A DNA stretch of 64,000 bases, taken from NCBI RefSeq assembly GCF_047238125.1, contig NZ_JBDFMH010000001.1, positions 2,728,001 through 2,792,000 on the forward strand, given 5' to 3'. Below, piece by piece: positions 8,570-18,251 of this stretch (positions within the stretch are counted from its first letter, which is position 1; each line of letters begins with the position of its first letter). The notes under the pieces were generated by a model. It worked only from the letters and a program-made list of their open reading frames with translations. It did not search any database and had not been told where the DNA came from. A program made the translations under genes and the position numbers. This DNA comes from JBDFMH01 sp047238125. GTDB taxonomy: Bacteria; Pseudomonadota; Alphaproteobacteria; Sphingomonadales; Sphingomonadaceae.

Positions 8570-9933
8570 CAGCGGCGCTTCTCGTCCGCCACTGCCGCGC
8601 GCGATGCCATCTCGATATCCTGCGCGCGCAGGAAATCGGGCGTGCCTTGCGGAATGCCGTTCATTGCCGCCTGCGCGCTCGCCAGCGCCAATCGCGACTG
8701 GCCGATCAGGCTGTACCGCTCTGCGGTCGCCAAAGCTGCGCGCGCACGATCGCCTTCGCGCTCATAGACGATACCAAGCTGGTACCAGGCAAACGGGTTC
8801 TCATTGTCACGCGCCACGGCCAGCCGCAGCACGCGCTTGGCCTCCGCGAAATTGCGCGCATCCTCGGTCGCGATCAGCGCATGGCCGAACAGCGCGGCGA
8901 TCAGCGGCTGGTTGTTCGATCGCGCGACCGCCTCGCGCAGCGGCGGCAGCGCTTGCGCCGGCTGCCCGGATTCGAGCAACACCTGGCCCTTGAGCTCGAG
9001 GAAATAGGGGTCGTGCGGGGCGGTCGCGATCAGCTTGTCCACCTCGGCCACAGATCTCTGGGGGTAAGCGCCACGATGCCAGGCATAGGCGCGGGCATAG
9101 AGTGCCGGCACCGACTGGTCGGTCTCCGGATATTTGCGCAGCGTCACCGCCGGATCCTCGACGAACCCGGATAGTTTGGCCTTCACGCGCTGGAACCGCG
9201 CCTCCAAGGCGGGATCGGTCTTGGCGTCCCAATAAGGCGATGCCTTGTAATCTGCCTCCAGCCGCGCCTGGCGCTCGCCCGACATCGGGTGGGTGCGCAT
9301 ATAGGGGTCGGTATCGGCATAGCTGGATGACAGGCGATACTCCTCCTTGCGCATCTTGCCGAAGAAGCTGAGCGAGCCCTTGCCGGACAGGCCGGCCTTG
9401 GTCAGGAACTGGGCGCCGGCGGCGTCCGCGCTCGATTCCTGGGTGCGGCTGAAAGCGAGGAAGCTGCCCATCGCGGCCTGCTGGCCTGCGGTCAGGATGC
9501 CCATCCCCGCCTCGCCCCCGCCCATCGCGATCGCGGCGGCACCCAGCACCAGCGACAGGATCGAGATGCCAGTCGCGGCGCGCGCGCCTTCGCCGAACCG
9601 CACGATGTGCCCGCCGGTGATGTGGCCCAGTTCGTGCGCGATCACGCCCTGTACTTCATTGGCATTGTCGGCCGCGGTCACCAGGCCACTATGGATATAG
9701 ACGGCCTGGCCGCCGGCGACGAACGCGTTGATCTCCTTGTCGCCGATCAGCACGACGCGCACGTTCGACGGCTCCAGGCCAGCCGCCACGATCAGCGGCC
9801 GGGCCATGTCGGCGAACAGCGCTTCGGTCTCGGCATCGCGCAGGATCGATTGCGCCGCCGCCGGCTGCACCAGCAGTGCCGCGCTCACGATCAGCGCCAC
9901 GATCGCGCGCGCGAATTTGGCGATAGCGCCCAT
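8569..9933 (-). CDS. M48 family metalloprotease with TPR region
   Basis: A periplasmic zinc protease of 454 residues resembling BepA (YfgC), which clears or assists assembly of outer-membrane proteins such as LptD. A signal peptide (about 1-27, ending AAAQ) is followed by the zinc motif HELGH at residues 100-104, with the third ligand Glu166 in RTQESSADAAG. The C-terminal half, from about residue 270, is helical with tetratricopeptide character. I took the ATG at 9933, which gives a clean signal peptide; the open frame continues upstream into the rne region with unlikely composition. It is translationally coupled to the DsbA-like gene. Confidence 0.92.
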   Translation of the reverse strand: MGAIAKFARAIVALIVSAALLVQPAAAQSILRDAETEALFADMARPLIVAAGLEPSNVRVVLIGDKEINAFVAGGQAVYIHSGLVTAADNANEVQGVIAHELGHITGGHIVRFGEGARAATGISILSLVLGAAAIAMGGGEAGMGILTAGQQAAMGSFLAFSRTQESSADAAGAQFLTKAGLSGKGSLSFFGKMRKEEYRLSSSYADTDPYMRTHPMSGERQARLEADYKASPYWDAKTDPALEARFQRVKAKLSGFVEDPAVTLRKYPETDQSVPALYARAYAWHRGAYPQRSVAEVDKLIATAPHDPYFLELKGQVLLESGQPAQALPPLREAVARSNNQPLIAALFGHALIATEDARNFAEAKRVLRLAVARDNENPFAWYQLGIVYEREGDRARAALATAERYSLIGQSRLALASAQAAMNGIPQGTPDFLRAQDIEMASRAAVADEKRR

Positions 9934-10015
9934 CAGCGGGGCGGGTGGCCCGCCGCGCCTGAACCGGCGGTGAAGCCGGCAGGCGCAGCGGGCGCGCGGG
10001 ATCGCCCCGCCACGA

Positions 10016-12754
10016 TCAGGCGCCGAAGGTGCGCTGCCACCAGCCGCGACGCGGTGCTTCGGCCGGCGCCTCGGGTTCGGGGCCGGCCGCCGGCTCCTCG
10101 GCCACCGGGGCTTCCGCCTCGGCAGTTGCGATCTCGGCGCGGGCGGCCATCTCCGGGGCCGGGGCGGCGTCGCCGTCGGTCTTCTTGCGGCGGGTGCGCT
10201 TCGGTTTGGCCGGCGCCTCCTCGGCAACCGGCTCCGGTTCGGGCTTCGGCGCGGGGGCGGCCTCGATGATCGCCGCCTCGGCCGCCGCATCCGCCTTCTT
10301 GCGACGGGTGCGCTTGGGCTTGGCGGCAGGCTCCTCCGCAGCGCCTTCCTGCGCTTCGACCGCCGCGACGACAGCGTCGGACGCAGCGGATGCCACGATC
10401 GGGTCGGCAGCCGGCTCGGCCGCGGCATCGGCCTTGCGGGCCCGCGGGCGACGGCGCGCCTTGGGCTTCTCCGTTTCGGCTTCCGCGTCCGGCTCGGGCG
10501 CGGGCTCGGCTTCGATCACCGGGCTGTCGACAGCCTCGACGGCAGGCGCCGCCTCGGCGTCGGTCGGCTCACGGTCGCCGACGGCACCATTGCCCTCGCC
10601 AGACCGGCGACGGCCTCCGCGGCGGCCACGCCGGCCGCGACGCGGACGATCCTCGCCCTCGCCGGCGAATACAGGCGCTGCACCCTCGCCGCCCTCGACG
10701 GACTGCTCGGCACCTTCACCTTCGGCTCCGTCATCCAAGGCCTCGGCCTCGGCTTCGTCGGCAGCCAGCTGATCGTTCCGCGGCTCCTCGTCGCGACGCC
10801 CGCCGCGGCGCCGGCGACGGCGGCGTCGCCGGCCCTCGCCGTCGGTCTCGCCGCGCTCGCCGTCCCGCTCACGCTCGCGCTCGCCGCCCTCGCGGCCACG
10901 CCGGCGCGGCTGTTCCTCGGCCTCGGCTTCCTCGATCTCTTCCTCATCCTCCTCCTCGGGGATGTCGTCGTCATCGTCGATGTCGATCGGGGCCAGCTGC
11001 GGGATACGCGGCGCATAGGCCGGCGGCGGGCCGGCGCTCTCCACCGACATGCGCGCGCCTTCCAGCGCGCCGTCGGGCAGGATCTCGATCACCACACCGT
11101 AGCGATCCTCGATCTCGGCCAGCTCGGCACGCTTGCGGTTAAGCACGTAGAAGGCGGCTTCCTGGCTGGCGCGCAGGCGCAACTGGCTGCCACGACCGCG
11201 GGCGGCCTCTTCCTCCAGCATGCGCAAAGCCGACAAGCCGGCCGACGATGCGGTGCGCACGAAACCCGATCCCTCGCAGTGCGGGCACGGCCGGGTGGAT
11301 GCTTCCAGCACGCCGGTGCGGATCCGCTGGCGGCTCATCTCGAACAGGCCGAAGCTGGAGATGCGGCCGACCTGGATGCGGGCGCGATCGTTCTTCAGCG
11401 CCTCCTTCATCGCCTTTTCAACCTTCCGGTTGTTCGAGTTCGACTCCATGTCGATGAAGTCGATCACGACCAGTCCGGCCATGTCGCGCAGGCGCAGCTG
11501 ACGGGCGATCTCGTGCGCCGCTTCCAGGTTGGTGTTGAGCGCGGTCTGCTCGATATTATGCTCGCGGGTGGAACGGCCCGAGTTGATGTCGATCGAAACC
11601 AGCGCCTCGGTCGGGTTGATCACCAGGTAACCGCCCGACTTCAGCTGGACGAGCGGCTGGTACATCGCCGAAAGCTGCTCCTCCACGCCGCCGCGCTGGA
11701 ACAGCGGCACTGCATCGGCATAGTGGCGCACGCGCTTCACATGGCTCGGCATCAGCAGCTTCATGAACTGCCGCGCCTGGCGATAGCCTTCCTCGCCCTC
11801 GACGATCACTTCCTCGATATCGCGATTGTAGATGTCGCGGATCGCGCGCTTGATCAGGTCGCTGTCGCCATAGACGAGCGCGGGTGCCGCCGATTTCAGC
11901 GTATTCTCGCGGATCTCGTCCCACAACCGGGCGAGATAGTCGAAGTCACGCTTGATCTCGGTCTTGGTGCGCTGCAGGCCGGCGGTGCGCACGATGCAGC
12001 CCATCGACTTCGGCAGATCGAGATCGGCCATGATCGACTTCAGCCGCTTGCGATCGGCGGCATTGCTGATCTTGCGGCTGATGCCGCCGCCATGGCTGGT
12101 GTTGGGCATCAGCACGCAATAGCGGCCAGCCAGCGAGAGATAGGTGGTCAGCGCCGCGCCCTTGTTGCCGCGCTCTTCCTTGACGACCTGGACCAGCAGC
12201 ACCTGCCGGCGGCGGATCACGTCCTGGATCTTGTAGCGGCGGCGCAGGTTCATGCGGCGCTGGCGCAGGTTCTCCACAGCGCTGTCGTCGGCGGCGCCAT
12301 GGCCGTCGACGGCCTCCGCCGGCGGTGCCGATCCTTCGCCGCCATCGCCTTCGGCGCCATCATGATCGTCATGATCATGATGCTCGTCGTCGCGGTCGCG
12401 ATCGCCGTGCGGGTCCTCGTCGTCATGGTCGTCGTCGCGGCTGCGCAGCGCCTCTTCCTCGGCGGCGTGCTCGGCCTCCTCACGCAGCAGCGCCTCGCGA
12501 TCCTCCTTCGGGATCTGGTAATAGTCGGGGTGGATTTCCGAAAAGGCCAGGAAGCCGTGGCGATTGCCGCCATAATCGACGAACGCCGCCTGCAGCGACG
12601 GCTCGACGCGCGTCACCTTGGCAAGATAGATATTCCCCTTGAGCTGCTTGCGCTCGGCACTCTCGAAATCAAATTCCTCGATGCGGTTTCCCTTGACGAC
12701 AGCCACGCGGGTTTCCTCCCGGTGGCGCGCGTCGATCAACATGCGCGTGGTCAT
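10016..12754 (-). CDS. rne: ribonuclease E/G
   Basis: The main mRNA-decay and rRNA-processing endonuclease, 912 residues. The N-terminal catalytic half is complete: S1 domain (NIYLAKVTRVEPSLQAAFVD), DNase I-like part (VVIDFIDMESNSNN with the metal-binding Asp), and the zinc-link CPHCEGSGF that holds the dimer pairs. The S1 domain carries an insertion from about residue 85 to 170 that is very rich in Asp, Glu and His (for example DDEHHDHDDHD). The C-terminal 350 residues are a low-complexity scaffold with a long arginine run and two KPKRTRRKK blocks, probably binding RNA and degradosome partners. It is divergent from the amidase gene across 463 bases. Confidence 0.96.
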   Translation of the reverse strand: MTTRMLIDARHREETRVAVVKGNRIEEFDFESAERKQLKGNIYLAKVTRVEPSLQAAFVDYGGNRHGFLAFSEIHPDYYQIPKEDREALLREEAEHAAEEEALRSRDDDHDDEDPHGDRDRDDEHHDHDDHDGAEGDGGEGSAPPAEAVDGHGAADDSAVENLRQRRMNLRRRYKIQDVIRRRQVLLVQVVKEERGNKGAALTTYLSLAGRYCVLMPNTSHGGGISRKISNAADRKRLKSIMADLDLPKSMGCIVRTAGLQRTKTEIKRDFDYLARLWDEIRENTLKSAAPALVYGDSDLIKRAIRDIYNRDIEEVIVEGEEGYRQARQFMKLLMPSHVKRVRHYADAVPLFQRGGVEEQLSAMYQPLVQLKSGGYLVINPTEALVSIDINSGRSTREHNIEQTALNTNLEAAHEIARQLRLRDMAGLVVIDFIDMESNSNNRKVEKAMKEALKNDRARIQVGRISSFGLFEMSRQRIRTGVLEASTRPCPHCEGSGFVRTASSAGLSALRMLEEEAARGRGSQLRLRASQEAAFYVLNRKRAELAEIEDRYGVVIEILPDGALEGARMSVESAGPPPAYAPRIPQLAPIDIDDDDDIPEEEDEEEIEEAEAEEQPRRRGREGGERERERDGERGETDGEGRRRRRRRRRGGRRDEEPRNDQLAADEAEAEALDDGAEGEGAEQSVEGGEGAAPVFAGEGEDRPRRGRRGRRGGRRRSGEGNGAVGDREPTDAEAAPAVEAVDSPVIEAEPAPEPDAEAETEKPKARRRPRARKADAAAEPAADPIVASAASDAVVAAVEAQEGAAEEPAAKPKRTRRKKADAAAEAAIIEAAPAPKPEPEPVAEEAPAKPKRTRRKKTDGDAAPAPEMAARAEIATAEAEAPVAEEPAAGPEPEAPAEAPRRGWWQRTFGA

Positions 12755-13217
12755 TCTTATGTCTCCGGGCGCGCTCCGGCCCTGCTTCGGGCGGCGGAGT
12801 CACGCGATAGGATGGCCGCAGACGGTCCGCCGAGATGCGGGCGCCGTCTGTCGGCGGGTTTGCGGAAATTGCCTCTGCCGCACGGCCATCCCCGGCGCGG
12901 CGCGCCGGGAAGAAGTCCCGCGTCCACGCGCCGCGCCCCTGCGGGCGGCGGGTGGAGACAGGAAAGATATGGACCATTGCGACGTCAACCTAGCAGGCCG
13001 GTTGCGGGCATGCCGCCCCCGGCGAAGACCGTGCCCGGTGTCGCGCGCAAAGGCGCGGCCGGATCGGTGGCCAAACTGCTAGCATCGCCATCCGCCCGGC
13101 ACAAGCATCGCGCCCGCGGCCCGGCTGTGACGTCCGCGCGCCAGCACGCCGGCAACCGCGCGCACCACGGCGATTTGCGCTGGACCATAAGCGCGCCGGC
13201 ACGGCAGAAGGGCGCCC
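12755..13217. other. intergenic region: structured rne leader and divergent promoters
   Basis: I see no gene in this 463-base stretch. Read toward rne it contains several GC-rich inverted repeats: 7-base arms at 12819-12825/12844-12850 and at 12891-12897/12903-12909. A TTGACG at 12988-12983 on the minus strand could be a -35 element for rne, but no clear -10 follows. In other bacteria RNase E controls its own level by cutting its 5' leader, and a long folded leader fits that, by analogy only. The promoter of the amidase gene must also lie here but was not recognised. Confidence 0.4.
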
Positions 13218-14090
13218 GTGCTGGTGACCCTGATCCTTTCCGCACTCGCGCTTGCCGCACCGGTCGATCGGCCGGCGGCGTTGGCGATGGCGCCCGCGGC
13301 CGGGCGCAACAGCGTCACGATCCGCCTGCCCCCGCCGCAGCCGCGGCGCGCGCCGCTACCGAAGATCTATGGCGGGCGTGGCAAGGATCGACCGCTGGTG
13401 GTGATCGATGCCGGGCACGGCGGGCATGACCCGGGTTCGATCTCGATCTATGGCGGCCGACGTGAGAAGGATGCCGCGCTGGCGATCGCCAAGGCCATTC
13501 GCGACGAATTGGTGGACAGTGGGCGGGTCCGTGTTGCGCTGACCCGCGAGGATGATCGCTTCATCATCCTGGGCGAACGCCGCGAGATCGCCCGCCGGCT
13601 GAAGGCGGATCTGTTCATCTCGATCCATGCCGACAGCGCGCCGTCCGGCAACACCGCGCGCGGTGCGACGATCTATACGCTGTCCGAAGTCGCCTCGGAT
13701 CGGGTAGCGGCGCAACTGGCGGCGCGCGAGAACCGGGCGGATGTGCTGAACGGCGTGAATCTCGGCATCGAGACGTCGGATGTTTCGTCGATCCTCGTCG
13801 ACCTTGCCCAGCGCGAAACCATGAACGTCTCGTCCGAATTCGCGGCTTTGCTGCAGCGCGAGATGTCACCTCTGGTCGAATTCAAGACCAGCTTCCACCG
13901 CTTCGCCGGTTTGATCGTATTGAAGGCGCCCGATGTGCCATCGGTCCTGCTCGAGACCGGCTACATGACCAATCTCGACGATGCGAAGCGAATCTTCTCC
14001 GACGAGGGGCAGCAGGCAATTGCGCTCGGCGTTCGCCGCGCGGTGATCGCGCATTTCGCGCGCCGGCTGGCCGAACGGGAAACACGCTAG
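13218..14090 (+). CDS. N-acetylmuramoyl-L-alanine amidase (Amidase_3)
   Basis: A zinc amidase that cleaves the bond between N-acetylmuramic acid and the stem peptide, used in septum splitting and wall turnover. It has a short N-terminal signal peptide, a variable linker of about 45 residues, then the catalytic domain: VVIDAGHGGHDPG (zinc His67), a Glu ligand at Glu83 (RREKD), LFISIHADS (second zinc His) and VLLETGYMTN with the catalytic Glu. Unlike AmiC it has no full AMIN domain. Start is the GTG at 13218. It is the last housekeeping gene before the RTX block, and PBP1A lies on the far side of that block. Confidence 0.92.
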   Translation: MLVTLILSALALAAPVDRPAALAMAPAAGRNSVTIRLPPPQPRRAPLPKIYGGRGKDRPLVVIDAGHGGHDPGSISIYGGRREKDAALAIAKAIRDELVDSGRVRVALTREDDRFIILGERREIARRLKADLFISIHADSAPSGNTARGATIYTLSEVASDRVAAQLAARENRADVLNGVNLGIETSDVSSILVDLAQRETMNVSSEFAALLQREMSPLVEFKTSFHRFAGLIVLKAPDVPSVLLETGYMTNLDDAKRIFSDEGQQAIALGVRRAVIAHFARRLAERETR

Positions 14091-14285
14091 AAATACTGCA
14101 TTATCAATGACGGCGAGCTACGCAGCGCAGTGCAAATGGTTTCATCCGTCCTGAATATCATGCGAAAATAAATGACTTGGTGATGCAATTTTCTTGCGCC
14201 AATCAAAGCGCCACCTGCCCATAGGGGGGGCGGGGCAGGTTTTTCCGCGCGCGCCGAACACGGCCGCCACATTGGAGGAAGAACC

Positions 14286-17200
14286 TTGGAACAAGATGGC
14301 GATGACGGCAACAACGTGCTGACCGGCACGGAGGGCAATGATGTTCTCAATGGTCGCGGTGGCGACGACATTTTGACCGGCGCCGGCGGCGTCGATGTGA
14401 TCCGCGGAGAAAGCGGTAACGACACGGCGATCCAGAATCTGGCCACCGACGGCGTCGACTTCGTTAACCTTGGTGATGGCCTCGATTTCGCGCAACTCTC
14501 TGGTGCCGGGCAGATCCGTCTGACCTTTACCTCTTCGCAGGCGGGCAACGGAACGGAAGTCGACAGCAACGATCAGGCTAATCAGGACGGCGGTCTGGCC
14601 TTGCGTGTACAGGCCGAGGGCGATGACGGCACGCTGACCGGCGAAGCCAGCCGCTATGACGACGAGGGCACGATCTTCATCGCGGGCGCAGGCACGACCT
14701 TCGATGTGCGCGATCTCGTGTCGGGCGTCGCTCGCGGCGATCGCTTCGAAATCGCGGTGCTCGGTACCATGGCGGCCGATACGTTGACCGCCGAACAGGC
14801 CAGCCGCCCCTATTATTTCAATGCCGGCATGGGCAATGACGTGGTGATCGGCGGGACGGGCGACGATTTCCTCGTCGGTGGAGCCGGCGACGACGTTCTC
14901 ACGGGTGCCGAAGGCAATGACAGCTTCATTGGAGGCGGCGGGGTCGACGTCATCAACGGTGCCGAGGGCGACGATACCGCAATCCAGAACGTGGCGACCG
15001 ACGGCGTCGATTTCGTTAATCTCGGTACGGGTTCCGACATCGTCCAGCTCTCTGGCGCCACCCAGATCCGGTTGACCTTTACCTCGGCTCAGGTCGGGAA
15101 TGGCAATGCGGTCGACAGCAATACCCTGGCCAACCAGGATGGTGGGCTGGCCGTGCGCGTGGCTGCGGAGGATGCCGACGGTAACGCCGACATCAACGCG
15201 AGCCGTTACGACGACGAAGGCGTCACCTTCATCGCGGCGGCCGGCACGACATTCGACGTTCGCGATCTCGTTTCGGGCGTGGAGCGTGGAGATCGCTTCG
15301 AGATTGTCGTGCTGGGCACCAGCGCAGCCGATATCCTGACCGCGGTCCAGTCGAGCCGCCCCTACTACTTCAACGCAGGCCTGGGCAACGATGTCGTCAC
15401 TGGCGGAACCGCGAACGACTTCCTCGTCGGCGGCGGAGGCGATGACGTCCTGACCGGTGCCGAGGGCAATGACAGCTTCATCGGCGGTGCCGGCGTCGAT
15501 GTTATCAGCGGTGCCGAGGGTGATGATACCGCGATCCAGAATCTGGCGACCGACGGCGTCGACTTCGTCAATCTTGGCGCCGGTGCGGATATCGTCCAGT
15601 TGTCGGGGGCCAGCCAGATCCGGTTGACGTTCACATCGGCCGAGGTCGGCAATGGCAACGCTGTCGATGGCGGCACCGGAGCCAATCAGGATGGCGGGCT
15701 CGCAGTCCGCGTTGCTGCCGAAGAGGCTGGCGTGGCCAGCGTGAACGCAAGCCGATATGACGATGAAGGCATCACCTTCGTTGCCGCAGCCGGCACGACA
15801 TTCGACGTCCGCGACCTCACCTCCGGGGTGGAGCGGGGCGATACGTTCGAGATCGTGACGCTCGGTACCGCCGACGCCGACTTCATGAACGCTGTCAGCC
15901 CAAGCCGCTCCTATTATTTCAACGGCGGGGGCGGTGCCGATGTGATCACCGGCGGTGACGTGGCTGATTTCCTTGTCGGCGGTGCGGGCAATGATACGCT
16001 CAGCGGCGGCGCGGGCACCGATACCTTCCTCGGCGGCGCGGGCAACGACACGATCGACTCCGTCGATCGGCCGTCCAACATCTTTGGCGGATCGATTGCG
16101 CCGGAACGCGACATTGTCGACGCAGGCGATGGCGACGATTTCGTCACCGGCGGCAAGCTTGATCAGTTGAACGGTGGTGCCGGCAATGACTTCCTGCTGA
16201 TCAACTTCAACTTCAATGGTCCCGAAGTGGGGTCGGGAACCCCGATCACGCTCACGCTCGATGGCACCGGCACCGGTACTGCGTCGGACGGGACGTCGAT
16301 CACCGGCTTCGAAAGCATCAACCTGTTCCTTGCAGATACCGGCGACAATGTGATCGACACCGGTAACGTGACGGCGTCGATCACGGCCGGGGCTGGCAAC
16401 GACCGCTTGACCACTGGTTCAGGCAACGATCAGCTGTTCGGCGGTGCCGGTGATGACGTGCTGACGGGCGGTGCTGGCAATGACAGCTTCACTGGCGGTG
16501 CCGGTGTCGATGTCATCAACGGGGCCGAGGGCGACGATACGGTCAACGTCAATGTCGCGACCGATGGCGCTGACTTCGTCAATCTCGGCAGTGGCAACGA
16601 CACCGTGCGCTTCGATCGGAACGATGGCGGCACCGGCAACATCCGGATCACCTTCACCTCGTCGCAGGCCGGCAACGGCAGCGCGGTCGATAGCAACAGC
16701 ATGGCGAACCAGGATGGCGGCCTTGCCGTGCGCGTCCAGGCCGAGGATGCCGACGGCAACCTGACCGGGCTCGAATCGCGCTACGATGATGAAGGCATAA
16801 CCTTCGTCGCCGGTACGCAGGGCATCACCTTCGACGTCCGCGATCTCGTGTCGGGTGCCGCGCGCGGCGACACGTTCGAAGGCGTCGTGCTGGGCACGGA
16901 TGGTGATGACGATCTGACCTTCTTCCCACCGTTCCGCGTCGCGCAGAACTTCTACTACAATGCCGGCGCGGGCGATGATGTGGTCACTGCCGGTGACGGA
17001 AACGACTTCTTGGTCGGCGGATCGGGGGTGGACCTCCTGATCGGCGGTGGGGGCAATGACAGCTATATCGTCGATGTCGGCGCCGACACGATCGTCGAGT
17101 TGGAAGATGGCGGTATCGATACGGTCACGGCGAATGCCAGCTACTTCCTGTCCGCCAATGTCGAGAATCTGATCCTTGGGGGCACGGCCGAAGTCGGCAC

Positions 17201-18029
17201 CGGCAACGGCGGCGCCAACACGATCACGGGCAACGCCAGCGCCAACACGCTGCGTGGCGCCGATGGCGACGATACGCTGATCGGCTTGGGCGGTGACGAC
17301 AACCTGCAGGGCGGCGCCGGCAACGACACGATGATCGGTGGGGACGGCAACGATCTCTACTATGTCACCGATACCGGCGACGTGATCGTCGAGCTGGCCG
17401 GCGGCGGCACCGATACCGTAGTGGCCTCGGTCAGCTACACGCTGTCTGCCGAGATCGAGAACGCAACGCTGACCGGCGGTGACGCGATCGATCTGGGCGG
17501 CAACGCGCTCGGCAACCGCCTGTTCGGCAACGGCGCCGCCAATGTCATCGATGGCGGCGACGGCAATGACGAGCTCTATGGTCTGGCAGGCGACGACACG
17601 CTGCTGGGCGGGGCCGGCGACGATCTGAATCGTGGCGGGGATGGCAATGACATCCTCGATGGCGGCGCGGGCCGCGACGTGCATGAGGGCGGTCTCGGAG
17701 CCGACACCTTCCGCCTGTCGTCCGCCGCGGACACCGGCACGACGTTCGATACGGCCGACCTGATCCGCGACTTCAATCGCCTCGATGGCGATCGGATCGA
17801 TCTCTCGCTGGTTGATGCGAACGTCAACAGCGATGGCGATCAGGCGTTCAGCTTCATCGGCAATGCCGCCTTCTCGGGCACAGCCGGCGAACTGCGGGTC
17901 GAGCAAAGCGGTGGCGCTCAATTCGTGATGGGCGACACCAACGGCGATTCAGTCGCCGACTTCCTGGTAACGGTGATCGCCACCACGCCGGTCCTGCCGA
18001 ACTTGATCGTGACGGACATCGTGCTCTGA
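14286..18029 (+). CDS. RTX calcium-binding protein with four copies of a conserved non-RTX module
   Basis: A 1247-residue acidic protein, probably exported by a type I system. It opens directly in RTX repeats (GTEGNDVLNGRGGDDILTG) with no signal peptide. Four module copies are centred on residues 79, 263, 447 and 788; each reads R[LI]TFTS.[AEQ].GNG, then ANQDGGLA[LV]RV, RYDDEG, and TFDVRD[LT].SG..RGD.FE. Between copies are GGxGxDxxx calcium blades. The C-terminal 400 residues are mostly RTX with two IVEL..GG.DTV..[NS].SY segments, then a serralysin-type domain (ADLIRDFNRLDGDRIDLS) ending DIVL. The TTG start at 14286 is chosen because GGAGGA precedes it by 7 bases and no ATG serves. Adhesin, S-layer or matrix protein are all possible roles; none is shown. 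Confidence 0.9.
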   Translation: MEQDGDDGNNVLTGTEGNDVLNGRGGDDILTGAGGVDVIRGESGNDTAIQNLATDGVDFVNLGDGLDFAQLSGAGQIRLTFTSSQAGNGTEVDSNDQANQDGGLALRVQAEGDDGTLTGEASRYDDEGTIFIAGAGTTFDVRDLVSGVARGDRFEIAVLGTMAADTLTAEQASRPYYFNAGMGNDVVIGGTGDDFLVGGAGDDVLTGAEGNDSFIGGGGVDVINGAEGDDTAIQNVATDGVDFVNLGTGSDIVQLSGATQIRLTFTSAQVGNGNAVDSNTLANQDGGLAVRVAAEDADGNADINASRYDDEGVTFIAAAGTTFDVRDLVSGVERGDRFEIVVLGTSAADILTAVQSSRPYYFNAGLGNDVVTGGTANDFLVGGGGDDVLTGAEGNDSFIGGAGVDVISGAEGDDTAIQNLATDGVDFVNLGAGADIVQLSGASQIRLTFTSAEVGNGNAVDGGTGANQDGGLAVRVAAEEAGVASVNASRYDDEGITFVAAAGTTFDVRDLTSGVERGDTFEIVTLGTADADFMNAVSPSRSYYFNGGGGADVITGGDVADFLVGGAGNDTLSGGAGTDTFLGGAGNDTIDSVDRPSNIFGGSIAPERDIVDAGDGDDFVTGGKLDQLNGGAGNDFLLINFNFNGPEVGSGTPITLTLDGTGTGTASDGTSITGFESINLFLADTGDNVIDTGNVTASITAGAGNDRLTTGSGNDQLFGGAGDDVLTGGAGNDSFTGGAGVDVINGAEGDDTVNVNVATDGADFVNLGSGNDTVRFDRNDGGTGNIRITFTSSQAGNGSAVDSNSMANQDGGLAVRVQAEDADGNLTGLESRYDDEGITFVAGTQGITFDVRDLVSGAARGDTFEGVVLGTDGDDDLTFFPPFRVAQNFYYNAGAGDDVVTAGDGNDFLVGGSGVDLLIGGGGNDSYIVDVGADTIVELEDGGIDTVTANASYFLSANVENLILGGTAEVGTGNGGANTITGNASANTLRGADGDDTLIGLGGDDNLQGGAGNDTMIGGDGNDLYYVTDTGDVIVELAGGGTDTVVASVSYTLSAEIENATLTGGDAIDLGGNALGNRLFGNGAANVIDGGDGNDELYGLAGDDTLLGGAGDDLNRGGDGNDILDGGAGRDVHEGGLGADTFRLSSAADTGTTFDTADLIRDFNRLDGDRIDLSLVDANVNSDGDQAFSFIGNAAFSGTAGELRVEQSGGAQFVMGDTNGDSVADFLVTVIATTPVLPNLIVTDIVL
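14415..16050 (+). repeat. three-copy tandem repeat of exactly 552 bases inside the first RTX gene
   Basis: The same landmark codon (the first codon of [L]TFTS) falls at 14520, 15072 and 15624, so the period is 552 bases or 184 codons twice over. The encoded residues are nearly identical from copy to copy, whereas third codon positions differ often (compare the DGVDFVNLG codons at about 14451, 15000 and 15555). A fourth, less regular copy has its landmark at 16647. The pattern means old tandem duplication with the protein sequence held by selection. Confidence 0.85.
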
Positions 18030-18056
18030 TACCATAATAAAGGTAGGTGCACCTTC

Positions 18057-18084
18057 GGGGCCGCGGCAACGCGGCCCCTTTTTT
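18057..18084 (+). terminator. intrinsic terminator after first RTX gene
   Basis: A perfect 9-base stem GGGGCCGCG/CGCGGCCCC (18057-18065 with 18070-18078) closed by a GCAA tetraloop is followed at once by six T residues. It ends transcription of the first RTX gene 28 bases after its stop, so the second RTX gene needs its own promoter in the next 165 bases. Confidence 0.9.
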
Positions 18085-18251
18085 GTACGGATCCGACATG
18101 TTGCGACAAATGTCAGCCCGGACAGGCAAATTTGGGATTCCAGTCTTCGAAATCTTGATCCAGTTTCGCGCCACCGATGCCGGGCTCGCTGGGCCCGGCC
18201 CCTCGCGCCGTCCGCGCGCGAGCGGCAAAAATCACTGGAGGGGTACCCACG

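Noticed and set aside
12669..12977. A 102-codon frame in the rne leader (minus strand), considered as a leader peptide
   Set aside because: It runs out of frame into rne, no ribosome site is present and the sequence shows no family motif.
16419..17921. A 500-codon open frame antisense to the first RTX gene
   Set aside because: Same reason: it arises from codon bias opposite a repetitive gene, without ribosome site or homologous motifs.
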